Source of the DNA: Isoetes taiwanensis
Taxonomy: Eukaryota > Streptophyta > Lycopodiopsida > Isoetales > Isoetaceae
Assembly: GCA_021234155.1 (NCBI GenBank)
Contig: JAJEKV010000052.1
Span: forward strand, 3,278,254-3,342,253
Reading direction: 5' to 3'
Length of the DNA: 64,000 bases
The translations under genes were made by a program, and so were the position numbers. Numbering within the stretch: position 1 is the stretch's first letter; each line of letters starts with the position of its first letter. Positions 21,887-32,422 of this stretch are shown here, in pieces. The notes under the pieces are model-generated. The model saw only the letters and a list, made by a program, of their open reading frames with translations. It did not search any database and had not been told where the DNA came from.

Positions 21887-22224
21887 AGTAACTTTCCTGT
21901 GTTTTCATCATAGTTGGAATTTCTGCACAAGGAGTAGATGAAATTAATCCTATCTTTCTGAAGTTGTCCAATGTATTGGGACCTTATCAGCACGAGGTCA
22001 TCCACACTGTACTGGACTGTGCAATCTAGGTTGCAACACTCTTGTCCCCTAATTGCCTCTAGGTTTTCTTTGGTTGGGGCCATACTTTCCATCCTTTCTA
22101 AATATTTGTCACTTCTAGCCCTCTTGGGCACCCTTGGCTGCCTTTTATGAAAAATATAGCGCCTCTTCCTTGTGATCAAAGGATGCTCATCCACCACCAA
22201 ATCTTCCACAAAGCACAATTTCAT
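21887..22224 (-). pseudogene. DUF7869-type transposase-like protein, copy 1, N-terminal part
   Basis: The ATG at 22224 (- strand) reads MKLCFVEDLVVDEHP, then a basic segment (TRKRRYIFHKRQPRVPKRAR) that looks like a nuclear localisation signal. A Cys cluster follows (GQECCNLDCTVQYSVDD) with LIRSQYIGQLQKDR. Copy 2 has the same order: KRKRKYTYVKR, CCKDEC, then ALRKEF. The frame just before the hAT-like element (NTGKLLY) must shift by one base to meet the middle part (ISIEGPEG). More N-terminal sequence, as in copy 2 exon 2, is missing here, so this may be an internal exon rather than the true start. Confidence 0.75.
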
Positions 22225-24130
22225 TAAAATGAGAAATTTCGTGATTCCAATTAGGAACGAAAATCCTTTTTAGTCCATTTTATGCCAATTTTTTGAGCAA
22301 TTATGGCGCCATTTAGAAAAAATATGCCTCTAAAACGTCATTTATTGGCGCCATTAAAAATACTAAGAGTGCATATAATGAAGCTAAAGAAACACAACAT
22401 CACAAAATTAGTTAAAAATTCCAAATTCATAGATTTGCATATCAAAAAATTTGCCACAACAGGCAAGGACTCGAAAGAGAGAGTCTGTTTACAAAAGGAT
22501 TATTGTACAATTTAAATTACAATCACACAAAATTCAGGGTTCCGCATCAGGATCAGGTTCCGCATCAGGATCAGGTTCCACATCAGGAGCAGGTTCCTTA
22601 TTGCCAGGGCCATGGCTAGAAGAAGCAACCATAGGATCTCCCTGAAAGCTCGAGCGCCTGTGGCGGTGAAAGTGGGATCACTAAGAAAGTCCGGATCGAA
22701 TTGTGTGTTCTTGATCACATCATAGTCCACATCGGGTGGAGCCGGGCATCTACGGATTAGGTGGATCTCTGACTTCTTCAACAACAGCACCTTTTGTCTC
22801 TGTAGGAACTGCTGCGATGATAGGATTCAGTAGGCGGTCAAGCCTACCAAGAATTCCCCTTAGGCACTCCTGCTTAACCGGGTCACTTTCGAACACAATG
22901 CAAAATCTCTTATTCATCAATGAAGCCCGCCAAAAGAACCACGGGGAGAAGTAATCAAACACCCCCGTTCTGGCGGTACCATTTTACGCGAGGTAGGAAC
23001 ATGTGGCGGGCCCCTGGTTTCTCATGATTATGTCCCACGGCAAGCCTTGCCACCAGACTGAATCTGGCATTTGCGAGCTTTCCTGCCATAGCCTCGCTCT
23101 CCACATCTTCGTCTTCTTCGTTAGGCACAGGAACTAGTGGCAGTTCTTGAGGATGATCGTTGAAGGGAAATTTGAGGTCAATTTCATCGACAGGGTGACC
23201 TGCAGTGGCCTGAATTTTTGTGGCGTACACTAATGCATGGACCTCGAACTCACGGGGGTAGCCGGATTTTTGTATTAGATCCTCATGCGTGCCAATAAAA
23301 ACTCTGGATCTGGAATCCAGATCATCCAACACAGATGAAATCAAAAAGTTATGCTCTGGCCTTGCAAAGACCACTATCCAGAAAGAATCAGCTGTGGTGT
23401 TCTTTACAGCTGTATTAAAGAAATTAGATAGTGTGGTTTTGTCCCACATTGGAAATATCCCTCTAGTGTCCAGGGCAATCAAGGATGCTTTGATGCAGAG
23501 TGCAAACAACTTGCCCCCTGGCGTCGGTAGTTCAACCGCAACGAAAGTCTTCGGTATCCTCTCTGCGCAAGACGACACGTGCGTCTGAATCTTGCCAATG
23601 CTGGTGGCACGTTACCGAAAACGCCTTCCTTGCCCACTCCAGTTTCAACCCACTTACTATGCAAGGTGGCCATAGAAATCAGGTCGGCATCCTCGAAGCC
23701 CGGCACTGCAGTACTGAGATCAGTGAAGGATTTGAACTTCCTCGGAAAATTATCCTTCACGTATTCAAAAATCTCCTTCTTCAAGAAAGATATGGATCTT
23801 AGTGTCTTTGCCCTTGTCTTGAAGAATTGCTTACCTGTATAATCACTGGTGACCTTGACGAAGGTCTTCCCATCCAGCACTTCCTGGAACAAAACCCGAC
23901 GGTCTTCGTAGTCGAGACCCCTCATGCACCTCAGGTAGGTCTGACTGAAGTATCTTGCAGCTTGCAAGATTTCCATAAGTTCCATAGGGACATGAATAAC
24001 TGAAAAATATCCTCTGGCATGAAGACCCACTGGTTGAAATCTTTTGGATGCTTACCACGCATGGTAACCCAGCCAAAGCCAAATACTTATTTGGAAACAA
24101 CAAGAAGTTAGCCTTGAACGACATTTAGTG

Positions 24131-24158
24131 AGCAAATGGCGCCGCGGCGCCATTTGCT
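24131..24158. repeat. 28-bp perfect palindrome in the second intron
   Basis: AGCAAATGGCGCCGC followed by its exact mirror complement. It has the same design as the palindromes of intron 1, but the centre is CCGCGG rather than CCATGG. It lies in the presumed intron between the ParB-like and C-terminal parts of the gene. Confidence 0.9.
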
Positions 24159-25999
24159 AATCTTGCCAAGATTACAACAGTATGTACCTTGTATGGTTCA
24201 GAGCGTGACTGCCCGCGTCCCGATGGATCAGGCTTCCCGCATAGAGCATATTGCTACCGCAGGTGGGTTATGTTATCAATGAAGGGCTCTTTGAAAATAG
24301 TCTTCGCAGTGATATCATTGACTTCAACCGAAATTTTGCGAGGCATTCCTGTTCGTTGATCGTGCGGATAAGACTTCGGCAATTCCGTTGAAGATAAATC
24401 TTTGACATTTGCTCTTGGGACTTTTTTGTCCCCGAGTCTTCTACATAAAGCTGAGCAGCCATAACTGAATGATTGCCATTCACTATATAATAGTGCATCC
24501 CCATGAGGTCATCCTCGGTTTTCCAAGCGACCAGTTTGTTTGTGAGGGGATTGAATGGAATCACATCGGCGGGAGTGAACACTGGATGTGGGTCTCTCTG
24601 AAAGGACTCCACTAATGTTTTGACGTGCTCCATATTCCGTGGTCTAGATGTCAGATTTGCTGGCCCTTGATATAGTTTGAACACGTCTATTTTTTTTATA
24701 AATGTGACACCCAGAGGAAACAGATGCCGGTGATCGTAAATTTTTTGCAGTGTATTCTCTGCCGTCTTTTCCTCTTCTGACCTTTCCACCTTAAGATTTG
24801 AAGGCACCTCTAGCAAGTGCTGAGCGATTCTTAATGTGAGCTTCTTTGGCTCTGGCTTCTTAATGGGGACCCTCTTGGCCGGTGTGTCCGCAGGTTCCTC
24901 GCTATGCCTTGGGCTCGGAGGTTCACCACCACTTGTAGGACTTCCAGCAGGACTTGGAGTCCGAGTCACTCTCCTTTGTTTTTTAGGTGTCCTCTCCTTC
25001 TCAGAGGTCGCCAGCCTGTGCTTCTTCTTCTTTTTCCCATCCATTTCCTCTGTCTCCACTTCCTTTCCCTCCTTTTCCTGTCTCGCCTTTCCTTCCTTCT
25101 GCCCCTTGCCTTCCCTATCCTTTTCTTTCCTTTCCCTTTTCTTTTCCTTCTTTTCCTTCTTTTCTTTCTTTTCTTTCTCTTCCTTCTCTTTCTTCTCTTC
25201 CTTTTCCTTCGCTTGCTTCTTTTCCTTCTTTTCCTTATCTGGATCTTTGTGATCCTTTCTCTTAACTTTCCTCTTGCCTGCCGCCTTTCCTTCCTCAGTT
25301 TCCTGGCCAACATCCTCAGTAGAAGATGAGGAGTCTTTGTCGGCTATAGGTGTCTCCTTAGTTGGTCTTGTCTTCTTCTTGCTAACTGTTTTTAGCCAGG
25401 CCGTGTCCACAATGGCGGGTAGTTTCTGCTGGGCTAATGCCTTGACAACGAATGAAGGCGAGTTTTTCGACTCGTTCAGCCGATTGCGAAGAATCATAAA
25501 GCCCCTCAAGATTTCTTGTGGGCCTTTGATGTCAGCTTCTTCAAAATTTGTTGTGCGATGACGGCGCCGACCTTGCTTCTTCGCCGAACCAGCTACATTT
25601 GCAATGCTAGCAGACATTACAGTGGGATCATAAAACTTCCAGTTCCACATAGTAGACAAGTATTCTCTGCTGCAAAGTATCCTCACATACCACCCGGATC
25701 CAATCCTCGCGACCGCTCTTGGCAACCATCTTCATGTTGACCAAGATACCTGGCTGGTAAATTCCGGCTGTTTCTGGGTCTGTCTCCCTTATAAGGAGGC
25801 AGAGCTCTCTTCTGGAGTCTCCTTTCGAGCCTGTAGCAGTAGAGGGGCTCACCCGCATTACTTCCATGCACCAAGCATGCGCCTCACATCATAGTGCGGG
25901 TCGGATTGAAATTGTGTTTCCGCACGTAACATAGCTGCAACAAAGGGGCATCAGTAACAAAGAGGCATCAGTAAATGGTTTTAACAATCAGTTGTGGCA

Positions 26000-26900
26000 G
26001 CCAAATGGCGTCATGGCGCCATTTGCATCTGAGTCCAGTGCATCACATGCGGCCAGGTTCGTATGCCTTTCACTGCGTTTGGTCGCAGAGGCCTCCACCC
26101 AGTCCAAACCCCTCCCCTTCGCAATATTCGAGGAAGATGGTTCGAAGGAGAGTGGCTCGGACTGGGTGGAGGTACCAGCGACTCGTAGGAGAGAGCACTA
26201 CAGAACGCAACACAACGAGAAGCGAGCAGGCAGACCAGATGACTAGGCAAATGGCGCCATGGCGCCATTTGCATCCGAGTTCAGTGTATAAGCAAATGGA
26301 AGCAGTTCGAATGCATTTCCCTGCGTTTGATCGCAGAGGCCTCCACCCAGTCCGAGCCCCTCCCCTTCCAAATATTCGCGGAAGATGGTTGGAAGGAGAG
26401 TGCTGACTGGGTCGAGGCACCTGCGATTTGCAGGAGAATACATATGCGAATGACTCCATTAGTGTTAATGGACCGGACGCAGATAAAAATGGCGCCATGG
26501 CGCCATTTGCCAACAACAAGTCCCAAATGTATGCTAATAGACATCAAATAGCGCCATGGCGCCATTTGCAAACAACAAGGCCTTATGGTAAGCTAATAGA
26601 CATCAAATGGCGCCATGGCGCCATTTGCCAACAACAAGGCCCTATGGTAAGCTAATAGACATCAAATGGCGCCATGGCGCCATTTGCCAACAACAGGGCC
26701 CTATGGTAAGCTAATAGACATCAAATGGTGCCATGGCGCCATTTGGTAGCAACAAGACCATTTAGTAAGCTACCAGGCATCCTAAAGTAAGTTGACTCCT
26801 AAAGTGCACTCAGTCATTCAAATGGCGCCATTTGTCAACTATAAGACCCTAAAGTGGTTACCAGGCATCTAAATAGCGCGGTGGCGCCATTTAGCCCAAA
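26000..26900. repeat. GGCGCC palindrome array in intron 1
   Basis: The 24-bp palindrome whose half is CAAATGGCGCCA occurs many times, perfectly at 26248-26271 and nearly so at 26002-26025. From about 26540 to 26760 it sits in a 59-bp tandem repeat (starts 26540, 26599, 26658, 26717). Between 26030 and 26460 a longer GC-richer segment (GGCCTCCACCCAGTCC...) also occurs in direct and inverted copies. The whole array falls within the predicted 991-bp first intron. Confidence 0.92.
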
Positions 26901-26992
26901 AAAACAATCCAAGTAGATAACATACCTGTCCCTTGAGGTGCGCTAGCGGCTGTCTCCACGTTCTGAGGAGCTCCAGAATTGTCGATTTCCAT

Positions 26993-27898
26993 TACGAGCG
27001 CCTTGAATTTGGTCCGAAAACTGGTGTGTATCTAGATGCGTTGAGGCGCTGAAATGGCGCTAGAAAACACTAGAAACAGAGGACTCAGAAGGGTTGCTTT
27101 AGGCGCTGGGCGCTAGGCGCTGGCGGCTAAGGTCGAGGCGCTAGGAGCTGGAATCGAAAACGAAAAAACCGAATGAGAAGCTTCAGAAAAACAAACTTTG
27201 GGCTTAACAAACTTTGGGCGCTGGCGCCCATGCCCGTCCAGCCGCCCATGCCCGCCCATTCCCGTGGCGGTCCAGGCGCCCATGCCCGCCCAGCCGCCCA
27301 TGCCCGTGGTGGTCCAGGCGCCCATGCCAGCCCATGCACGTGGCGGTCCAGGCGCCCATGCCTGCCACAATTTGAATTTTGAAATTCGAATTTCCCTTCT
27401 TAACCTAATCGCCCAAATTTGAACATAAAATTCAAAATTCCCGCCCGCCCCTTAATTAACATAAAAGTCAAAATTCACCAGAATTGAAATTTGATGCCAC
27501 ACATCAAATTTGAATCGTCCGCTTTTAAAATTGTACTTTGCATTTAAAGCTCCCTCTTTGTCGTCGTGCTCCCACTTAATGTGACCATGCCCGCGCCGGA
27601 TGTTTAAATCCCGGTTCAGGCGCTTTTCGAATCACTTTGTTTCGTCTCGGTACCTTCGCATAAAGCTTAGCTTCTTTTCTTAGGCGCCTGGGCAAAAACT
27701 TTGCAAGGCGCATGCGTGCTGTCAGGCGCTTTCTTCTTGGCGCTCACAGAAATCCCAGGTGATTCTTGGCGCTTCTTCTTGGCGAATCCTTTGGCACTTT
27801 CTTTTTTGCGAACTCTTCTTGGCGCATTCTTTTGCGAATATATCTGCTGGGATCAGCTTGATTTATTTGTTCCATCTATCTTACTGGGACATACCACT
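26993..27898. promoter_or_regulatory. Divergent intergenic region between two transposon genes
   Basis: It separates the starts of the - strand gene (26992) and the + strand gene (27899). It contains GGCGCT/AGGCGC words (27040-27130 and 27680-27830) and a GC-rich tandem repeat of GGCGCCCATGCCCGCCC type at about 27219-27362. No other gene is seen. It is the natural place for a bidirectional promoter, which is inference. Confidence 0.55.
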
Positions 27899-30800
27899 AT
27901 GGATCTATCTAATATCAAGTAAGTCCCTTTGTTTACGGTATGAATTACGTTCTATTGCTGCCATGTGTATAAGCGTGTTCAAATCTTGATATGAATCTTT
28001 GCTAGGAAACTAAGAACCTTGGTTTCAATTGCAAAGTTGGCATGGGGTGCCCATGTTATGCATGCCTGCTCTTATTGACACATATACAGCAATGGGAGCA
28101 AGAATGCATAACATAGGCACCTCGTATAGATTTTGTGATGGAGCTAAGCCAAATCGCCCCATGTGACCTTGGATCAAATGGCGCCAGGGCGCCATTCTAT
28201 TCCAAATACACCCTTAAAATGGTGGAGCTGGTCTTAATGGCGCCATAGCGCCATTCGGTTGAAAATGGTGCACGGCTGAAATGTAAATTTGGAGCCAAAT
28301 GGAGCCATGGCGCCTTTTGGTCGAAATGGTGCACTTGGATCAAATGGCGCCATGGCGCCATTTTTTCCAAATTCACAACTATGAATTTGTCATAGATGTC
28401 AATTTGAGATCAAATGGCGCCATGGCGCCATTTGGCTCCAAATTTAGACCAAAATTTATTCTTTTGTACTAAATGGCGCCATTTTAGCTTATTTATTGCT
28501 TATTTTTCGTCTATTTCATATGTTCTAAAAAGTGTCGCCTTGCTTGATTGAAACAGGTTCAATTTTCCCCTGTACAACCTATTCGTCGGAAGGACAATTG
28601 TTGCCTGGGGACATATTTTGAATAGAACCACTCTTCATGGGAAGGAAATAGATCCTTCAAATGTAGCTATTGAGGTCACGGAGTCCGTGATCCCATCGAC
28701 CGAGCTTCCAATCCCCTGCGGAGGGGCAGATAACATTGGTGAAGTAGTAGGCACATTCATTCAGTGGCCTAAGAGGGATGTAAAACAAAATGAGTGGCCA
28801 TCAAGTGAAGATACGTCTTCGAGATCCCTCAATTTGCCCTCTTCAGAAGAGGATTCATCTAGTAGTCCACCATCTGTCAGTAGCTTTCGCCATGGGACAT
28901 CGAGTTTCACTTTGCCACCGCGTGGTGAACCAAGCAACACAGCAACAAATGAAGAAGACGAGATAGTAGAGGAGATTGGAGGTCATGAGAATCTAGCTGC
29001 CCGTCTTGGTCTCAGGTTGTTTAAGCCTGAAGAAGAGACAGTCTACTACTCCAGAACAGATCTACTAGGTTTGCCATGCTACATTCTTCATTCCTGCATT
29101 GGATCTAAATATTCGGAGGCGAATATAGTCTTTAGTGATCCTCAGGATGCTATAGACGATGAGTTCTTGGGTGTATCAAAGGTTGGGCTTTCAGTGGGTA
29201 ACATAATAGATCCAACGGGAAACCAAAATATCAGGTCATGTCATGCTTGTGCTGAGAGGCCTATAGCTAACAGTCTAGTAATTTGGGAGACCCATGCGGT
29301 TTTGCTTCATGATGGTAGGACAGTTTCACAACATTTACAAGCTCGAGCTGCTCTCAAAGAGGATGACTTAGAAGTTGAGTGCTTGGAAGCTGATGTTGAG
29401 AAGCAATTCAAGAGGAAAAGGAAATATACATATGTGAAGAGGTGGGGGGAGGGAACCAAAGGGGGATAGCAAGGAGGAGAGGATGTGCGCTTCCAAGTCA
29501 ATCAAGAGTGCTCTAAAATCAACATGCTGCAAGGACGAATGTGTCAAAAAACTGAGCTGAGAGCAAGTATGTGCCTTAAGAAAAGAATTTTAGTCTCAAT
29601 CAAGCAGTGCCAGGATTACGCTTGTTTTTGATGTGTTGAGTGTAACTTATCTGGCAGTGAGGGCGAAAGTAGTGGTCTCTGGAGTGGAGTGCTGTCAATT
29701 CGCATGGCGCGTGGCTTTAGGAGTTGCTCAGTCTACATTTTATAGTTGGAGGAGGAGGTTCGAGTTAGGTGGAAAACGGGCAGAGCATGGTAATACAGGC
29801 TCTAAGAAGCCTAGATCTGTGACACTAGCTACAGAAAGTGTGCTTGATACCTTCATTAGTGAGAATGCGGAGAGCATTCCACATAGAAGCAAAAAAGGAA
29901 AGGATGATATAAGGGAGAATGTTCGAAAACTTCCTTCCATTCTTAATAAGAAGAGCATACATAAGGAAGTGGGTGCCGTGGTGGAAGAATTGACAGGAAA
30001 GAGTGTAACCTTGCCCTCTTTTTACAATATTTGGAAGAAGGAGTTTCCAGACGTCAGCATAGCAAAAAATACAGCATTCTCCAAGTGTAACATATGTGTA
30101 GTCATCAAGCAGAAATTGGAAAGAAAAAAAGATACAAGGGAGAGGCGTAACCTTTCAATTCAACGGCGGGCACATATGTTGGAACAACGTTTCTGTAGGA
30201 GTCAATATTGGCATTGGCGTGCATTATCACATCGTTCGCCAGAAAGTCACCTTTGCATAATACATGATAAGATGGATCAGGTCAAAACACTCACACCAAG
30301 AAGTCACCATCTCGCAAAGTCTGTTTGGAGAGGAGATCGCTTGAAGAGCAGCGGCGGGGAGCATTGACACATGGTCATGGTGGACGGGCTTATGGCCATT
30401 TCTCTCTTGATCTTTGGAAGGATGACTCAAACTTTCATGTTGGATCACTTTCTAGGATCCTACACTATCTTGAGTTGCCGGAAGAAGACAAGTGTGGTGA
30501 TCTGTGTGGAAGCAGAACTACAGATTGCAAATTGATGCAAGCCCTAAAAGATACTCGACCACTGCAGCATAAGCTAGCGCAGACACAAGAGAAGATGCCT
30601 TCATCTTCTAGTGCCAACTTAGAAGGCTTCAATCCTCTTCCTCGAAATCTTTACTTACAGTTGGATAATGCATCGGGTCAAAATAAAAATAGATATGTGT
30701 TCTCCTACCTCTCTTATTTGACATGGCTTAAGGTATTCGATGAGATTCTGGTTGGCTTAATGATGGTTGGGCATACTCGTGACGATATTGATGCATTGTT

Positions 30801-31794
30801 TGGGAACTTTTCGAAGTTAATGAGTTCATCGGATGCTCTAACTTTGCCTGAGTTGCTTTACTTGTTTAGCAAGTGCAATGCAAAGTCTCCTGTTCCATAT
30901 TTTGTGGATGAAGTTCCAGATTGGAAAGACTTTGTCAAGGGATATATCCCTGATAAAGGCCAACGTCTAACAGGCCATACCGACCCATTGCTATTCCGAT
31001 TTAAAATGGATGGGAAATGGCCCATTATGCAATATAAGATGCGGCCAACCCATAAAGAGTGGATTCCAGAAAAAGGAATAAGAATGTGAAAGGAGGATGA
31101 AAATGGTGAGCCAGCGTTACCAGCGGGGTGCCTAAAAATATCCCTCAAGGAAGACATTGAAAGATCTCCCGGCTGGCAGACGACATCAGCAAATTACATA
31201 GCATTATGGAATTCCTTACGCAAAAATCAAGAAGATAGTGTGTTTGCACGGCATTACAAAGCAACTATGGATTCTTTGGAGCGAGATTCTTGTGTGTTTG
31301 GAAGATGTATCTATCCGGACGACCTCAAAATGATAACTTTTGGTTTGCGTACAAGGCAAGAACCTCTACAAAGCTGCATTTATTCAGGAGGTCGATGAAA
31401 CCATTTGTGCTTGTAAGACCTTTGCCTACGTATTGTGGGCGGCGGATGGGCGTCCGGTGTTGCCTATGGATGAGTTTGATCCTCATGCACATATTCTGAA
31501 AGGTATGTTCGTTTTAGTCCGACTTGAGAGCGATGAAACTCCAACGTGGTTGGGCTTTCTGAGAAGAAGATGCCATCCTAGATCCGAGTCTACCAATTAT
31601 GGTCACATTTATGTATCATGGTGGATGCACGTTGGTCGTGACTATCTGATTGCTTAACTAAGCGTTGGCGACCCAATCCATCAGATCCATCAAGGTATGA
31701 GAAGTTAGATGCCATACATTATGCATGGGATGCAAATGGCAAAAGACAGAAGACTGTTGATTCAAAATACATTGTTGACATGTGGGGGACATAG
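27899..31794 (+). pseudogene. DUF8039-DUF7869 transposase-like gene, copy 2
   Basis: Exon 1 (27899-27918, MDLSNIK) has a GTAAGT donor. Intron 1 (27919-28556) ends GAAACAG, and splicing joins the frame to FNFPLYNLFVGRTIVAWG. A DUF8039-like domain follows (TTLHGKEIDPSNVAIEV, ELPIPCGGADNIGEVVGT, FIQWPKRDV). Then come a Ser-rich linker, a DP-D-DE-LG block at about 29130, a basic segment KRKRKYTYVKR (about 29410), a Cys cluster (CCKDEC, about 29525), a helix-turn-helix-like part (GVAQSTFYSWRRRF) and the DUF7869 blocks CIIHDKMDQ, LTHGHGGRAYGHF, LQLDNASGQNKN and VGLMMVGHTRDDIDALF. The C-terminus runs through WAADGRPVLPMDEFDP to a stop at 31794. Breaks: a shift near 29450, in-frame stops near 29550 and 29590, a shift near 30330, a TGA at 31087 and a shift near 31340. 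Probably a DDD-type transposase. Confidence 0.82.
27919..28556 (+). repeat. Intron 1 of copy 2, filled with GGCGCC palindromes
   Basis: The donor GTAAGT and acceptor AAACAG give an in-frame join. Inside are repeats of the same palindrome as in the divergent gene, including a perfect 24-bp copy at 28411-28434 and near-perfect ones at about 28180, 28235 and 28341-28364. Confidence 0.88.
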
Positions 31795-32422
31795 CATTAG
31801 CTAAAAGCTCTCAATCTCAGTCATGTTCTCGATAATCATGTATGTAATTTCTTTTGCTATAATACTTAAGCATTTTGGACAATTAATACATAGTCGATAC
31901 ATCAAATAATATTCCATTATGCTTATACTAACATCCTTACATCTTTTATAATAGGTGTTTAATACACATCATTACATCTGATGCACATATTATTGATGGC
32001 ATACATATAATTTAGATGCACATATTATTGATGGCTTTATAGAGTCGATGATTCACTCATCATCAATCCCTGCTATTGTGATCGCATTCAGCTTTCGTAG
32101 GCATGGCTCGGGGAACCCAAAGAAGATGGATCACAACACGAGTAAGGTCGGGGCAATCACACTCCACGACCTTACGCTTTGGATTGTAAGTAAGGATCCA
32201 GCTTAACACCTTTATGTATGCAGCGATTAATATCATTGTAGCTCATGGAGCAAAGAATGGTCTCAAACTGATCTTCATAAATATTATAAGCCATGGGAGA
32301 TGAATGACTTACCGAATGGAGCTGCTTTTATAGTCGTTGTAGAATTATTGGTATAATACTTCAGCATTATTGGTATTATACGTGAGCATTATTGGTATTA
32401 TACGTCAGCATTATTGGTATTA
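31795..32422 (+). other. Spacer after the transposase gene, with 22-bp tandem repeat
   Basis: No gene is seen. It is AT-rich. From about 32337 a ~22-bp unit (CAGCATTATTGGTATTATACGT) is repeated about four times up to the Helitron insertion, and the same repeat resumes at 36969. GCACATATTATTGATGGC is repeated at about 31983 and 32020. Confidence 0.6.

Larger units (their letters stand above)
22534..26992 (-). pseudogene. ParB-like / methyltransferase-like protein gene, spliced, decayed
   Basis: Exon 1 (26926-26992) starts MEIDNSGAPQNVET and ends at a GTATGT donor. Intron 1 (25935-26925) ends TTGTTGCAG. Exon 2 runs from 25934 to an AAG|GTACAT donor at 24188. The protein has a Lys/Glu-rich middle (about 24990-25290). 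It then has a ParB-like region with GPANLTSRPRN, PVFTPADVIPFNP and YYIVNGNHSVMAAQ (about 24470-24680). A C-terminal region follows (about 22750-24020) with LDYEDRRVLFQEVLDG, GVFGNVPPAL, WYRQNGG and VFDYFSPWFFWRASLMNKRF. The last block, with FESDP after it, resembles the SAM-binding motif of permuted N4/N6 DNA methyltransferases, but the Gly-rich loop is degenerate. The acidic tail ends EPDPDAEP at 22534. At least five single-base shifts and a TAG (in ITHLR*QYALC) break it. Confidence 0.7.

Noticed and set aside
23289-23842. Three + strand frames opposite the ParB-like gene
   Set aside because: Shadow frames of the - strand coding sequence.
26011-26655. Overlapping open frames with APWRHL-like peptides on both strands
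   Set aside because: Translation of the GGCGCC palindrome array inside a predicted intron.
26540-26760. CRISPR-like look of regularly spaced palindromes
   Set aside because: The whole 59-bp unit is repeated, including the spacer. There are no unique spacers and no cas genes, and the setting is a eukaryotic intron.
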